From the NCBI GenBank assembly GCA_031216915.1, contig CM062296.1, forward strand, positions 455,838,681 to 455,902,680: a stretch of 64,000 nucleotides of DNA, read 5' to 3'. The notes under the pieces are model-generated. The model was not told the origin of the DNA and searched no databases. It worked only from the letters and a program-made list of their open reading frames with translations. Below, in pieces: positions 31,903 through 44,076 of this stretch. The DNA comes from Pictodentalium vernedei (lineage: Eukaryota; Mollusca; Scaphopoda; Dentaliida; Dentaliidae). The first letter of the stretch is position 1, and every line of letters starts with the position of its first letter. The position numbers and the translations under genes are program-made.

Positions 31903-34900
31903 ATGGATGATTTAGATACCTACCGAATGCGAGTGGGCCAATTCGTTAGTGTGGCAAAATGTGGCATACATCGTAAAAAACAACTTAATCCTCACACAGT
32001 TTTGCTTATTTCCTTATATCTGTGGTATAATGTAACCGGTCTCAGACTTATGCTATCCCTAACCGTATCCACTAATTGGGAACACACCAGTAAAGGCTTG
32101 CTAAGAAATATTGCCTACGCACACAATCAATTCTCGACAAAGCAAAACTTGCACGTACTGCCAGGTAACGTTGAAAAACGAACGAGGAAACCGCTCTACC
32201 TATGATCTCGAAAGGCAACCAAGAGTTTATGTATCTTTGAAAATATTTACAGTCCTCTGTGTTGTGATGACCGGCTTGTCTCTGTGGTTATTAATCCTTC
32301 ATGTTATCGCTGGTGATATTGAGACAAATCCCGGTCCTAGAAATGTAACACCTTCACCCATAACTGATACATCTTTTTCCTCTGCATCGTCCAGCACATC
32401 ACATGGTATCACATTCTATCTCAATATCCAAAGTCGTAAACCAAAACTGGACTCTCTAATTTGTGAGATGCAATGCGATGACGTATGTGCATTTACAGAA
32501 ACTTGGCTTGATACTTCTGATAATAACTCGGACATAGAATTACCGAACTTTCAACCTCCACTAAGAAATGATCGTGAATCCAGGGGTGGTGGCGTAGCGA
32601 TGTACATAAAAAATAATATTCCATATAAACAGAATAAGGACCTAAATATAAAAGGCCTCGAAAGTCTGTGGGTACAACTTTTTACTGACCAAGGGTCAAT
32701 TCTGTTTGGGGTTATTTATCGCCCTCCCAACTCTCCCAACGAAACTTGGAACTTAATTTCAACTGTATTCGAAAAGCGCTTGATGCGAACATTCCAAAGG
32801 TAATAATAACTGGTGATTTTAACGACAACCAATTGAGGGTCCAAGACGGAGCACTACAGCAATTACTCACTGAGTACAACCTCACCCAAACTGTAAGGGA
32901 ACCGACGCACTACACAGAAACATCTAGTTCTCTCATCGACGTTTTCATTGTGAACGATCAAATACTTCCATATATCGCTAAAACGGATGTCATTGACCCA
33001 TTCCTCCCAAACCATGTACGATATCACTGCCCAATACTCTTGGTTCAACTTCTGAAAATCCCCAAACACAAGCCCAACATCGTCAAGCGCAACATCTGGT
33101 CATATGAAAGAGGGGGTTACGCTGGCATTAATAATGAACTTGACAATATAGACTGGGAAAAAGCAGTATTTGAAACCTCAATCACCACTACCGTCGATAA
33201 GCTCACAAACATATTACTTACTATTGCGGCTAAATATATTCCAAATAAGATGACCTCGTGCAGACCTCAACAACCCCCATGGATGCACAACAATATCAGA
33301 AAACTAATACGCCAGCACAAGCGCCTTTACCACAGCGCCAAAAAACACAACACTCCACAGTCATGGGAGAAATACCGCCAGAAACGCAACCAGACAATCG
33401 CTGACATCAGGAAAGCAAAAAGTAACTTTTACTCTAAAATGGATACTAAATTGAACTACCCGAACATACGCGACTCTAGCTGGTGGAAAACATTTAGCCG
33501 TTTGATCTCTACGAAGCATAGGCCCATAACGATGCTGGAGGCTGACAATAAAATGATTGCCACTGACTTAGAGAAAGCAGAAGCTTTTAACAACTACTTC
33601 TGTAGTATATCCTCGGTCGATGATTCTAATCATGCCCTTCCTGAGCTCCACACAAATCCAGACCAATTGAAACTCAATGCCATTATACTAACCACTGATG
33701 ACGTACTGAAGGACTTGAACTCAGTCAATGTATCCAAAGCCAGTGGTCCTGATAACGTCAACCCCCACCTACTTAAAAAATGCGCTTCCAGCTTATCTAC
33801 CCCCTTAACTAAGTTATTTAATATTATGCTACAGAGCTCGACTTTCCCGAAACAATGGAAATTAGGTAATGTAACTCCCATTCCGAAACAAGGTGACAGC
33901 ACCGTGTTACAAAACTATAGGCCAATTACCCTACTGAGCTGCTTAGGTAAAATTTTCGAAAAATGTGTCTTCGAAAAAGTTCTATCATTTCTCAAAACTA
34001 ATATGCTTCTCACCCCACTTCAGTCTGGTTTCCTACCTTCCGATTCGACGGTTCTGCAATTAACTGATATTTATAATGCTTTCAGTTCAGCACTTGACGA
34101 TGGCAAAGAAATTAGGGTTGTATTCTGTGACGTGAGTAAAGCTTTTGACAAGGTCTGGCACAAAGGCCTTTTATACAAACTCGAACATATTGGAATATCA
34201 GGCCCCCTCCTAAAATGGTTTGAATCCTACTTGAGTGATCGACAGCAACGTGTAGTACTCAACTCCGTATCGTCTTCCTGGGCGCCAGTCAAGGCTGGAG
34301 TGCCCCAGGGTTCGATCCTCGGCCCTCTACTATTTCTTATCTATATTAATGATATCGTTGATGACATCGCTAGTAGCATACGACTGTTTGCAGATGATAC
34401 TTCCTTATATTTAGTCGTCGACGACCCAGACATAGCCGCTGAGATATTAAGTAATGACATAAAAGGAATTGAGACGTGGGCCAACAAGTGGCTTGTTAAA
34501 TTTAACCCCCAAAAAACCGAAACATTGTTAATTACTCGAAAAACACGGGAAACAGCACACCCAACTTTAAAAATGTTCTCGACAGATATCAACGAAGTCT
34601 CCCAACACAAACATCTTGGAATAACGTTCAACAATATAGGAACATGGTCAGCCCATTTTACCGACATTAGAGCCAAAGCCTGGAAACGTATTGATATTCT
34701 GAGACGATTCAAGTATCGACTCGACCGTAAAACCCTTGAAACAATTTATTATGCATTTGTACGCCCAGTGATTGAGTATGCTGACACTGTCTGGGATAAT
34801 TGCACGGCGAACGAAGCCAACGAATTAGAAAAAATCCAAGGTGAAGCTGCACGCCTTGTCACTGGGGGGGACCAAAAGCTCAAGTAGAACGCAGTTATAT

Positions 34901-35539
34901 ATCGAAACGGGGTGAGAAAAACTCGAGACCCGAAGGATGCACCATAGACTTATACAGTATTTCAAAATGGTCCACGATCTTGTTCCCGCCTATTTATCAA
35001 ACATGATTCCGCCTCTCAGCTCTGGATCACAAAGCTACAACCTTCGACATACTAATAATCTAAGAACTCCACTTTGCCGAACACACCTTTATCATACCTC
35101 ATTCTTACCTGCCACCACTCGTTTATGGAATGACGTGCCTCTTGAAATCAGACAAAATAACTCGCTGACGAATTTTAAGTCATATCTAAATAGAAATAAA
35201 CGCGTTGTTCCATCCTACTTTTATGGGCACAGGTCGCGTCGAGCTCAAATCCTACATTGCCGCTTGCGACTCAGCTGTAGCGGTCTGAACAGTTACTTAT
35301 TTAATAATTTTGTCGCTGAATCATTCTCATGCAGCTGTGGAGCACGCGAAACCGTGGATCATTACTTCTTTCACTGCAATAGGTACGCGCAGATACGACA
35401 ACAAACTCTCGGCAGCATCCAACATCACATTACCACTGATACCTTATTATACGGTAGTGAACATTATGGCCCGGAAATAAATAAATCTATCTTTGAGAAA
35501 GTTCACGAATTCATTCTTCTTACCAAACGTTTTGACTGA
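31903..35539 (+). pseudogene. LINE ORF2 (endonuclease-RT) with N-terminal 2A-like motif
   Basis: A CR1/L2-like non-LTR retrotransposon ORF2. An N-terminal segment from 31,903 precedes a hydrophobic stretch and the 2A-like motif DIETNPGP (32,315-32,338). The endonuclease domain follows (FTETWLD, GGGVAMYI, GVIYRPPN), then after a frameshift near 32,750-32,800 VIITGDFND. In the 713-codon frame to 34,887 the RT has the NYRPITLLS segment, [32 protein letters not shown] and RLFADDTSLY. A second break lies at a G-run near 34,866. The C-terminal part (34,937-35,539) ends with a Cys/His segment (FSCSCGARETVDHYFFHC). Lesions are few, so the copy is relatively young. Confidence 0.9.
32315..32338 (+). 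other. 2A-like ribosome-skipping motif in the LINE ORF2
   Basis: The codons read DIETNPGP, matching the DxExNPGP consensus of 2A peptides. It is preceded by a hydrophobic Leu-rich stretch (LWLLILHVIAG). 2A-like sequences at this position are established for several CR1/L2-type LINEs of marine invertebrates. Function in this copy is inference. Confidence 0.85.
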
Positions 35540-35950
35540 ACAACCCACCCTTTTTTCCTCATTGCACAAATAGTTGTTGATCTCGATGTATACCGCGCGA
35601 AAACCTAGGCACTGGCCACTGTTCCCCTTGGGTTTTTCCAATTCTCGACTCTATCACAAAGTCTTTGTCCTCCTTCCGCACACTATAACCTCCATTATCT
35701 CTTTCTGATATCCAATTATTGTTTGTTTTTTTTTCTTTTTGGTTTTTTTGTTTTTTTGTTAGCCTTTGCAAAAACCAAGAATTCCCTGTACTGCTGATAT
35801 CATCATATGTATATTTTCCTATGGAGACAGCCCTGCATAAGCTATATAGCTTCCTGCTGAATCCATTTCCAATTTAGCTATGTACACAACAGCAATATAT
35901 TTTGTATTCTTTTTTTGTTGTTTTTTGGAAATAAATATTGTTTAAACTAA
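35540..35950 (+). other. LINE 3' untranslated region
   Basis: Follows ORF2 and ends near the phrase GAAATAAATATTGTTTAAAC at about 35,929-35,948, which may be the 3' terminus. T-rich tracts but no gene. Confidence 0.5.
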
Positions 35951-36217
35951 TTGCATCCAATAAAGTCGCTGGCACATTCAGAAAAAAAATCTGCCGTCCC
36001 AAACACAGATTACTGAGGTAAGGTTGTGAGGAATACAACCGCACTTGATTCCGACCACAGCCTCTCAATGCCGACTGCGTCTTTCGTTGATCATACCTCT
36101 CCCTCCACCGTAGATCAACTCCCAGATTCTTGATAATTCGGATCCGTGAGATTCGGATCACCGAACAGTAAATTTTCCTATGTACTCAAGTGTCCATTAG
36201 ACCAGCAACCAGGGGCA

Positions 36218-36743
36218 AATACTATAAAACTTTTGCAATTGTAAATTCTAGAATAGTATTTTCTAGTTATTACTTTGAATGGGTTAAAGTGAACCATTAG
36301 CATTTTCAAAGATTTGGCAATTTGCCAATTGGCAAATTGCCATATCTTTTAAAATGCTAATGATTCATTCAGGTCAATTATATCAAAAGATTCATTTACC
36401 CAACCCATGACATATATATTTTCCACTGTAAACAGACAACACCATCTAACAGGGTATAAATAAACAAACTTTATGTGGGAGCAATAACTCACTGTCAAAT
36501 GTAAGGCTTCGACCTGGAGTCAATACTATAAAACTTTTACAATTGTATTTTCTAGATTTGTATTTTCTACCTATTAATATAACTGACTAAAATGAATCAT
36601 TTGCATTTTTGAAAAATATAGCAATTTGCCAACTGGCAAATTGCCACATCTTTGAAAATGCTAATGGTTCATTTCAACCCATTTAAAGTCATAACCAGAA
36701 AATACAATTCTACAAAATACAATTGTAAAAGTTTTATAGTATT
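36218..36743. repeat. Two adjacent palindromic MITE copies
   Basis: Copy 2 (36,522-36,743) has terminal inverted repeats AATACTATAAAACTTTTACA and the complement, and a central palindrome around GCAATTTGCCAACTGGCAAATTGC. Copy 1 begins with the same end at 36,218 and has the same central palindrome (about 36,310-36,362), but its right end is not recognisable. They are in the same orientation. Confidence 0.7.
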
Positions 36744-38700
36744 GGTCCCTGGAAAATGGCATGAAAAAATGCTGAAAAGCCGTTTTCAGCAACCCAGAAG
36801 CCTCCCAAAAACAATTTAGCTACAGCGCACCCCCCCCCCCCTCCCCACATCCCCATCTACCTACACTGAAACATATCATCCACTGTTTATAAAGTGTGAA
36901 AATACTATAAGTTTCTGTCTCATTTTTTTAGCTGCAGCCTCAGAACAACTACGTGCAAAAATTACAGGAAAAATAACAAGTCCTTCGAAGCCAATGGTGA
37001 CATAGAATTCTATCCCTGTACAAAAGTGCGAAAATATGGAGCCAACAGAAACATCAGCCAAAAACGTCGCAACTGAAATGGAGGTTGCCCTTCCCCCTCT
37101 CCCATAGATAGCGTTAGGTGTAAATACTCTAAGTCACAGCGCAACAGCATTCACATCATCAGACATCAAAAGGAAGCCTATCTCGAAAACTAATAAAACG
37201 GAATCAACTTTCCAATATCAAAGCTTGTTTTTTATGGGTTTTTTTTTTTTTGGGGGGGGGGGGGGAGGGGGTTATGGGGTTGTCATTAATAACTAATTTA
37301 TTCTGTAAACATTCAATTCGCATTGTCGACATATTAATTTTTCGCAGATATCAAAGTATTTCTTGATAAAATAATCGGCTATTGCATGGCGTAGGAGAAC
37401 TGAAAAATTTCGAGCAATGTTTTTGTTAAGCATTCTATATTTACAGCAACAACTGTCCTCACCCCCCGAGATAGTGGCATATGAGACACTTTTCAATATT
37501 TGACCAATTCAGTTGTAGGCCCCTTTTGAGAGCAGTCATGAGCACACGCTGAACAAAATTACCCTGTGCCAAATAGATATAAACCACGCAAACCGCTATT
37601 GGTAGTCAAACACTAAACACTAAAATTTCAAGGGTGTATAATGCAAGTTTCATAGTCGTATTGGGTGGGGGTATGGTGGAGTCAAAATTCTTCCTAAATA
37701 TTTGTTGGACGTATTCTTACCAACCTATAAGTATTCCCTGAAAATAGTCTGCCCTTGCCCTGAAAACGTCGAGAAATAAAATATTGTCTTTCCCTAACTA
37801 GGATTTGCCCTGAAAGCACTTACACGCCTATGTCCATCTTAGTGGTGTGAAATATTGGCTACAATATTTAGTGTATTATTTTGGTTGCCTTAACTTCTAT
37901 AAATAACATTTTAGTCCACCAGACGGGGCACAAATGCTTGTTTTGGCGTATAAAGATTTTTTCTCAGGGGTTTTCAGTCTACGAGGGTGTCCTTTTGAAT
38001 ATCCAATCGGCTGCGTAATACGCAACTTTGGGGAAATTGAGATATTGTCAAAAATAAAGATGGTCGCCAAAAATATTGACATTTTACCATTTGCACCAAT
38101 ATTGGTCAGAAAAAGCAAATTTTTACACGAAGTGGCGTCATGGGAAGGACAACTTTCATCATACAGTGTATAATGTCCATGAGACGGGAAAAAATTATTT
38201 CAGAATGCCATTTATGTGGAAATTGTAAACCAAAAATAGCCACCAAAATGATGTCTAGAAAGGTGTATACAGATGCACTATACTATGAATGAAAATTACG
38301 TCTCCATCAGAAAGGAATTATTCCAATTAAGTACATTATTGTGGTAAATAAGACTTTTGTGAGAGTTTTTCTCTGTAAAATGGCCATCAGAATGGCCTGC
38401 ACTATAATAGTTTGGAAACGAAAATGCTAAACGACGAGTTTGGAAAGAATGTTTGTGAGACAAATCCATTTGGTTAAGATATGTTAATGAGGTGTCAGGT
38501 CAGTTGAGATAAGAACAATGACGAAATACTAATTCAGGAAATGTGAAAGATTTAGAATGGTCGCCAAAATGGTAGTCTTACTGATATAGAGGACACAAAT
38601 GTAAAATGAATCCTACAAAAGTAAGTTACAACACTTCAAGTCATATGAGTCGTATATAGAATTATAAAAGGATATGGGCAGTGGTCAAAACTGAGTCTTT
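36744..38700. other. Non-coding stretch, nothing recognised
   Basis: No supported gene. Poly-C at about 36,828-36,841 and a poly-T/poly-G block at 37,240-37,270. Short frames here have no family resemblance. Confidence 0.5.
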
Positions 38701-38703
38701 GCA

Positions 38704-40560
38704 TCAGTCATCGTGTTGGACTGCTGTTAATTCACCGGCTCCATCAGTCTGCTCATTGCAGCATTCAATCTCGGCACGACATATACAAAAAACAGTGCAT
38801 GCTAATTTTCCCGCATTACAACTGCATCGCAAGGTTTTGCATGGCTGCTTACTGAAACAAAAACACCTTATCAATTTGAGGATACTGTCCGGTGCTATTA
38901 ACACACCAGATGGCACAGTTGTTGGTAAAAGTGATTTGAATTTTATATTCTTAACGAAACCATGGTCTACAGGGTCGAGAGCTGGAGGGTCTAAGTTCAA
39001 TGCATTCTTCCAAATACATGCTTCAAGATGGCCATGATTTATATTCTCGGCGAATGCCTCTGTGCTTGGGGGTAAATTGCACAGTTTCGGAACGGGCGCC
39101 GCTCCCTTGCTACTGACTCTGTCAGCCCATTCACAAAATCGAGCATCAGACATTGTTTTAGATTTATGACACCCACAACTAGCAAGTATAACATCAGGAG
39201 CTTAGACGAAGACGTCCTGTCATACAGCATCGGTGTCACCGATCTGAGACAATGAGATATCGCCCTCTTTCAAAACCTTTAGTACAGTAGGCTTGCCTAT
39301 GCCAAAACATGCACCAACCGTATCACAACCTGAAATAGCATGAGCTGCTAACATATCAGGAATAATGTTTTGGTGCTTATCCAATGTTACTCGTATGTCA
39401 ACAGCATTTCGGTATTTTATTGGAGATTGCATGTACATCGGAACTTTCAAGTTTCGTCTTAGATAATGATGCAGTAATAAGAGACATAAACATCAGGACC
39501 ATCGGCTAAGACTACCACTTGCTTTCTCTCTTCAACAGCAACACGAATTGCCTGATTAACATTATGTTGTCTGCTTCTTCGTGTATCGTCGAAATATCAC
39601 ACCTTTCGATAACAATACCAGGGGTGGCGGAACGATTTTCAAAGTGGGGGGCTGGATCGGGCGACTGGTGGTCGTCGGTATGAAAAAAATAAATTCCAGG
39701 GCCCCAAAACCCCCATTTCCATGCATCTGAGTGGATATTTTGAGATTTTTCAGACGAAGGTGTATTTGAAAGATTTCACACTTTGAGAGCCGTTAAAAAA
39801 CGTCGGTAAAGCATACAGGTGAGATCTATTTATCAGCTTTGGTCGTAACGACCAAAGGTGATAAATAGACTTCACCTGTACACTTTACCAGACGTTTACA
39901 GCAATTATACTGTCTGTGGGTTATCTTGTCTGCGGGTAGATGTGGTACTTGTATGTCTGTAAGATTACAATCTATTTCAGTTAACCGATCGATTTTTTAA
40001 CAGACTGTATACATTTTAGCGTTTGCTGCCACTTACTGCAAAAATGATCCGAAATCCATCGAAACTGAACCAGTACTAGAGAAACTTAGCTGGCGAAAAT
40101 ATGGGGGAGGCTCTGGATCTGCCCCTTGTTTCACCAGTCATTGGTTTTGTTATAATATATGCATACAAAAAAACATGACCCGGCAAATAAAGTAGAAGAG
40201 CTAAAGCCCCCCCCCCCCCCCCCCCCCGGTTCCGCACCGCCCCTAAATACCGTTATTGATTTCAGTTGGTGCGTTTTTCTTGTCCAGTCACGAAAAACTT
40301 GTTTGCTTTAGTATTTTCAAGAGTGAAATCACTGTCGTTTCTAAAATGCTGGCAAATCAGGTTAACTAACTGCTTTTTGTTAAGAGTTTCATTTAATGTC
40401 AGTTTTTGTAGTGGTAGTGTTAATGACGGACTTAGCTTAAATTCTTTACAGCCATTCTCAGATCCTCTATTTCTTCTAGTTCAACTTTTGGTACTAAATT
40501 CGTTATACCTATCAAATATCAGATAAACATCTCCAAATTATAGTCTCTGTTTCACCAGTT
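38704..40560 (-). pseudogene. Relic of a conserved repeat-associated protein with a GCDT motif
   Basis: Minus-strand fragments read in order. 40,560-40,252 is an N-terminal-side part (SKKQLVNLICQHF-like in one frame). 39,600-39,450 holds a VVVLADGPDVYV segment, 39,450-39,220 LAAHAISGCDTVGACFGIGK, and 39,153-38,704 the C-terminal CxxCxxxKLAC-type Cys cluster. I recognise this as a family widely repeated in marine invertebrate genomes, with a possible nuclease-like (PIN/FEN) origin, but I do not assert a function. It is split by MITE A copy 2 (39,620-40,245) and by frameshifts. Confidence 0.55.
39620..40245. mobile_element. MITE A, copy 2
   Basis: Same element as 17,142-17,790. It starts AGGGGTGGCGGAACGATTTT, ends TTCCGCACCGCCCC, and is flanked by AATACC at 39,614-39,619 and 40,246-40,251. 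The central palindrome is present but carries mismatches. It is inserted in the GCDT-family relic. Confidence 0.82.
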
Positions 40561-41686
40561 CTTTAAGTCTAATACAGTTGGTTTAAACAATATTTTATTC
40601 TTTAAAAATGTCATATGTAACAAAAATGTTTACAAAAAGTAACGAAGTAGGATGAGATATCTTACAATATAACATTTGTTCAACTATGTAGAGTAAGAGA
40701 ATAACAGAGGGATTTGACAAAAAGTTGAAAGCTTATGTGCGTCATCTCCCTAATACAGTTGGCTTGCGTAATTTACTCGTTGTTGGCCAATGTGGGGTCC
40801 AAAGGATTGGCCGAAAATTGGCATTTGGCTGCTGGACTATTTGTTTTGTTTTTTCTGATGTCAGACGATGTGCCAGTTGTTCGGAAAACTGGCCCGCATG
40901 ATAAAACCTTTTGAAATGGCATATCCTCATGTGATAAAGCAATAGAATTTGGCCAGTTCATTGCAAGAAGGGGCACAACCTTGTTATTTGGTTAGAAGAA
41001 TCTGTAGGTGATTTTTTCATAATACCAACATTCAGACAGGAATGGGTAAGACCGGACTGTTTTGGCCGTACCAATATCCAGAACACCCCAAATATGTTTG
41101 GTGAGAAAAATTGTCATTTTATTGTTCAGTTTTGATAAGCAGTAAATTTAAACAGAACACACCTGAGAATGTTGAAATAAACAAGGGACATAAAACAGGA
41201 CTCGAAAACTTTAATTACTTACCCCATAGCCCATAATCCCGTTATCCACTCCTCGCAACTCAGACATGGCTGACCATTTTCATTATTGTAAGAGATTTAC
41301 AGTAAAGTTGGCTCCCCTTAATTTCCTAAAGCTGCCAGTAAATTTAACACTAAAGGTGTGGTCATTTCATATAAATATTGAAACTTCGAAATGTTAACGA
41401 ATTCGTATCATCGATTTACGAATCATGTAACAAACTTTGGGCATTTTTCCTGCAGAGTAGTATAAAAATACAGAAGCTGGCTCTTTACATTTTTTTCCAG
41501 TCAGTTTGAAAGTTTGACTATTATTCGCAATTGAAACCCATTTCAGGGTTCATACACTTTTCAGAGAATCAAATTCCATGACTTTTCCCAAAACCTTTCA
41601 AAAACATTCCATGACCGCGTTAGTTCGTTTTTTTTGCATAACTTTTGCCCAAGTCGCGTATAATTCTTACACAAAACCAGTCCCTT
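40561..41686. other. Non-coding stretch, nothing recognised
   Basis: AT-rich host DNA; no frame with resemblance to a known family and no clear repeat. Confidence 0.5.
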
Positions 41687-41928
41687 TTAACCCTTTAGGC
41701 AACATAACGTCAAAACCGGCTAGCGCTATTCACAAAAATCGCCAATCAATTTTCATTATTTTTTTCATTTTTTGTCTCAAAAACATAGGTTATGACCCCT
41801 CACTGGAAAGAGCTCGTTCCAGTGAGGGGTCATAACCTATATTTTTGAGACAAAAAAATGAAAAAAATAGTTTTTCAAGAATTTTGTTTGTAAGTATCGT
41901 CTGCTTTTCATGTTGGGTAAAGGGTTAA
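41687..41928. mobile_element. TTAA-flanked hairpin MITE, copy 2
   Basis: TTAA at 41,687 and 41,925, with inward CCCTTTAGG and its near complement. The centre is a hairpin with arms of more than 45 bp (CATAGGTTATGACCCCTCAC and complement). Length is 242 bp, close to the copies at 25,518 and 43,837. Confidence 0.78.
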
Positions 41929-42151
41929 ACCTGGTTAGGAATTCCATAACTTTTCCAAAATGTTAACCCTTCCAGCCCATTTCCCAAAACTTTTCAAGGC
42001 CCTTGAATTTATTTTCAAAATTCCATGACTTTACCACGATTCCATGACCCGTACGAACCCTGCCATTTAGAAATAAGAAAACGGCGTGTTCAGACTCTTT
42101 TGATGTTCTTTAACTATTTTTCTGTTCTTCTATCAACAGTACCGTGATATA

Positions 42152-43569
42152 TACTAGCGGAAAAAAACGCAAGTTTTTTTCTGTGGTAAATATTTCAAAT
42201 GTGTTATGGATGATTATTTCATTGTTTGGATTTTGATATAATTTCTTCATTACTGATTAAGAGTTTTGTTGTCTTGACACAGTCGGCGTTTGCATGGATA
42301 ACGTTCAAACGTGGGTACCCTTTGCCATTTCCTGATCAAAATCAATAGTGGGTGTGCCTACCCCGGGCTTCAGTCGCTGCTCTAACTCTCCTTACCATTG
42401 ACCCCATCAAGTTGTTTATGGTCCTTTGTGGGATGTTATTTCACTCCTGAAGAAGGGCCTGCGTGAGCTGAGCGACGTTGTTTGGGACGCTGACGTGCTT
42501 CCTGACCCTCTTGCCCAGCTCATCCAACAAATGCCTGATCGGGGACAAATCTGGACTGCAGGGTGGCCAGTCGAGAACTGGGACATTGTTTTGGTTGAGG
42601 AAGTTACGACAAACCCCAGCAACGTGCGGCCTCGCTTTATCATGCTCCTATGTAAGGTTACGCGCCTGGATAAGTGGACAAACGTGAGGTATGAGGACCT
42701 GATCCAGATATCTTACGGCTGTAAAATTCCCCTGGATGACCACGAGAGGTGCTTTCACGCTGATAACCCCCCCCCCCCCTCCACCAAAGCATAACAGACA
42801 CACCCCACACACACACACACACACACACACACCCGAATATGTCGTTTTCCTTAACGTACACGTCAGAATATCGCTCACTTCGACGTAGGAACGTCGTGGT
42901 CTTAAATTGAACTCCCGTAACCGTTTCCTAACTGTTCTTGGACACACTCGGCGTTCATAAGTGTCTACTATAACCTGACTCGCCGCCTCCGTCGCTATCT
43001 GAATTCGATTATGGGGGTGACGTATGACTCTACAATGACGTGGTAACGTAACGTGCGGACGTCCGCTCCCATAGATATCTAATAAGTGTCTTTTTCAGAT
43101 TTCTATGTCCGCTCCTGGGGCGGTCAGCAAATCTTCCTGTGGCTCTGGGACGTCCAACTGAATGAGCTGTCGTTGACTCGTGTACCCCACATTGTTGGGT
43201 GACGAGACGTTGCGATTGGCCCTGCATAATTTGAGCACTAGCACTGGCCATATCAACTTCGGACATTTGCGGGACTTTGCTTTTCAATCGAATTTAAATG
43301 AAATGTTGTCCAATCGATGTGTACCGTTCAAAACTAAGATTTGGTATGGTTTTCAAGCCGATAGCACGTGGGAGTGCCACGAATGCACGTTTTGTCGAAT
43401 AATCCGTTAAAAGCATGCAGTGTCGCACGTGGTCATGGTTGACTGAATTTTAATCAAAGACTCTTCAGACAGCACACTGAGGTAGTCAGGTGTTAAAGTT
43501 TACTACATTTGGTCTGCAGATAAAAAATATATTACGAAAACTGAACTTGCGTTTCTTTTTCCGTCAGTA
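42152..43569. mobile_element. Tc1/mariner-type transposon, copy 2 (different family)
   Basis: Ends share CTAGCGGAAAAA-AACGCAAGTT and its complement inside TA at 42,152 and 43,568. Length is 1.42 kb. It contains a poly-C and (AC)n block at about 42,768-42,832 and a broken minus-strand transposase. Confidence 0.82.
42342..43287 (-). pseudogene. Tc1-type transposase, heavily broken
   Basis: The N-terminal helix-turn-helix region (43,287-43,030) has MSEVDMASASAQIMQGQSQR, CGVHES and TGRFADRPRSG. The next segment (42,947 and down) has a second DNA-binding helix (CPRTVRKRLREFNLRPRR). The C-terminal DDE part around 42,640-42,342 is visible only by combining frames (SPIEHLWDELG-type and a final RGRHTHY-type end). 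An (AC)n expansion interrupts the middle. Confidence 0.78.
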
Positions 43570-43836
43570 TATATTACAGACACTGCACTTTCCATTAATA
43601 AAAAAGTCTAGGATGTGAGATTTGGTATTTTTTCTTCCGGGAAGGATAAAAACTTGCAAATTACTGTAAAAATACATTCCCTAAACAAAAAGCCAATCTG
43701 GATACTAACGAAGTGTTAGTAGATGTGATACTAATAGATATTCTTTTTGGCGAATTATCTGTGATGTGTTTACTTTTAATTAGGTTGCCATAAAAAGCCA
43801 AGTTTCCTTTTGTTTTTCTCAATAATTACTTGATTC

Positions 43837-44076
43837 TTAACCCTTTGAACCCTAGCGGCTGCTTTTCCGGCCCAGAAGCATTATACGTCATAATTTCGTT
43901 AAGTTGGATGGCTGCTAAGTAAATGTGTGTGGTAGAGCAATTAACATTTTCAACGTGCAGCCGCGGGGCTGCATGTTGAAAATATTGATTGGTCTACTCC
44001 AGATAATGAATATGGACTCTCCCTATCGCTGTCATTGAACTGACATGGAAGATACCACAAGGTTTCAAAGGGTTAA
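43837..44076. mobile_element. TTAA-flanked hairpin MITE, copy 3
   Basis: TTAA at 43,837 and 44,073. Ends CCCTTTGAACCC and the complement of CCCTTTGAAACC. The central palindrome is CATTTTCAACGTGCAGCC with its near complement. Length is 240 bp. The TTAA target and CCCTTTG ends fit piggyBac-type non-autonomous elements. Confidence 0.8.

Noticed and set aside
28386-35950. One continuous LINE from ORF1 to ORF2
   Set aside because: The 2.6-kb gap is long for an inter-ORF spacer and no flanking duplication of an insertion was found; the two parts are listed separately.
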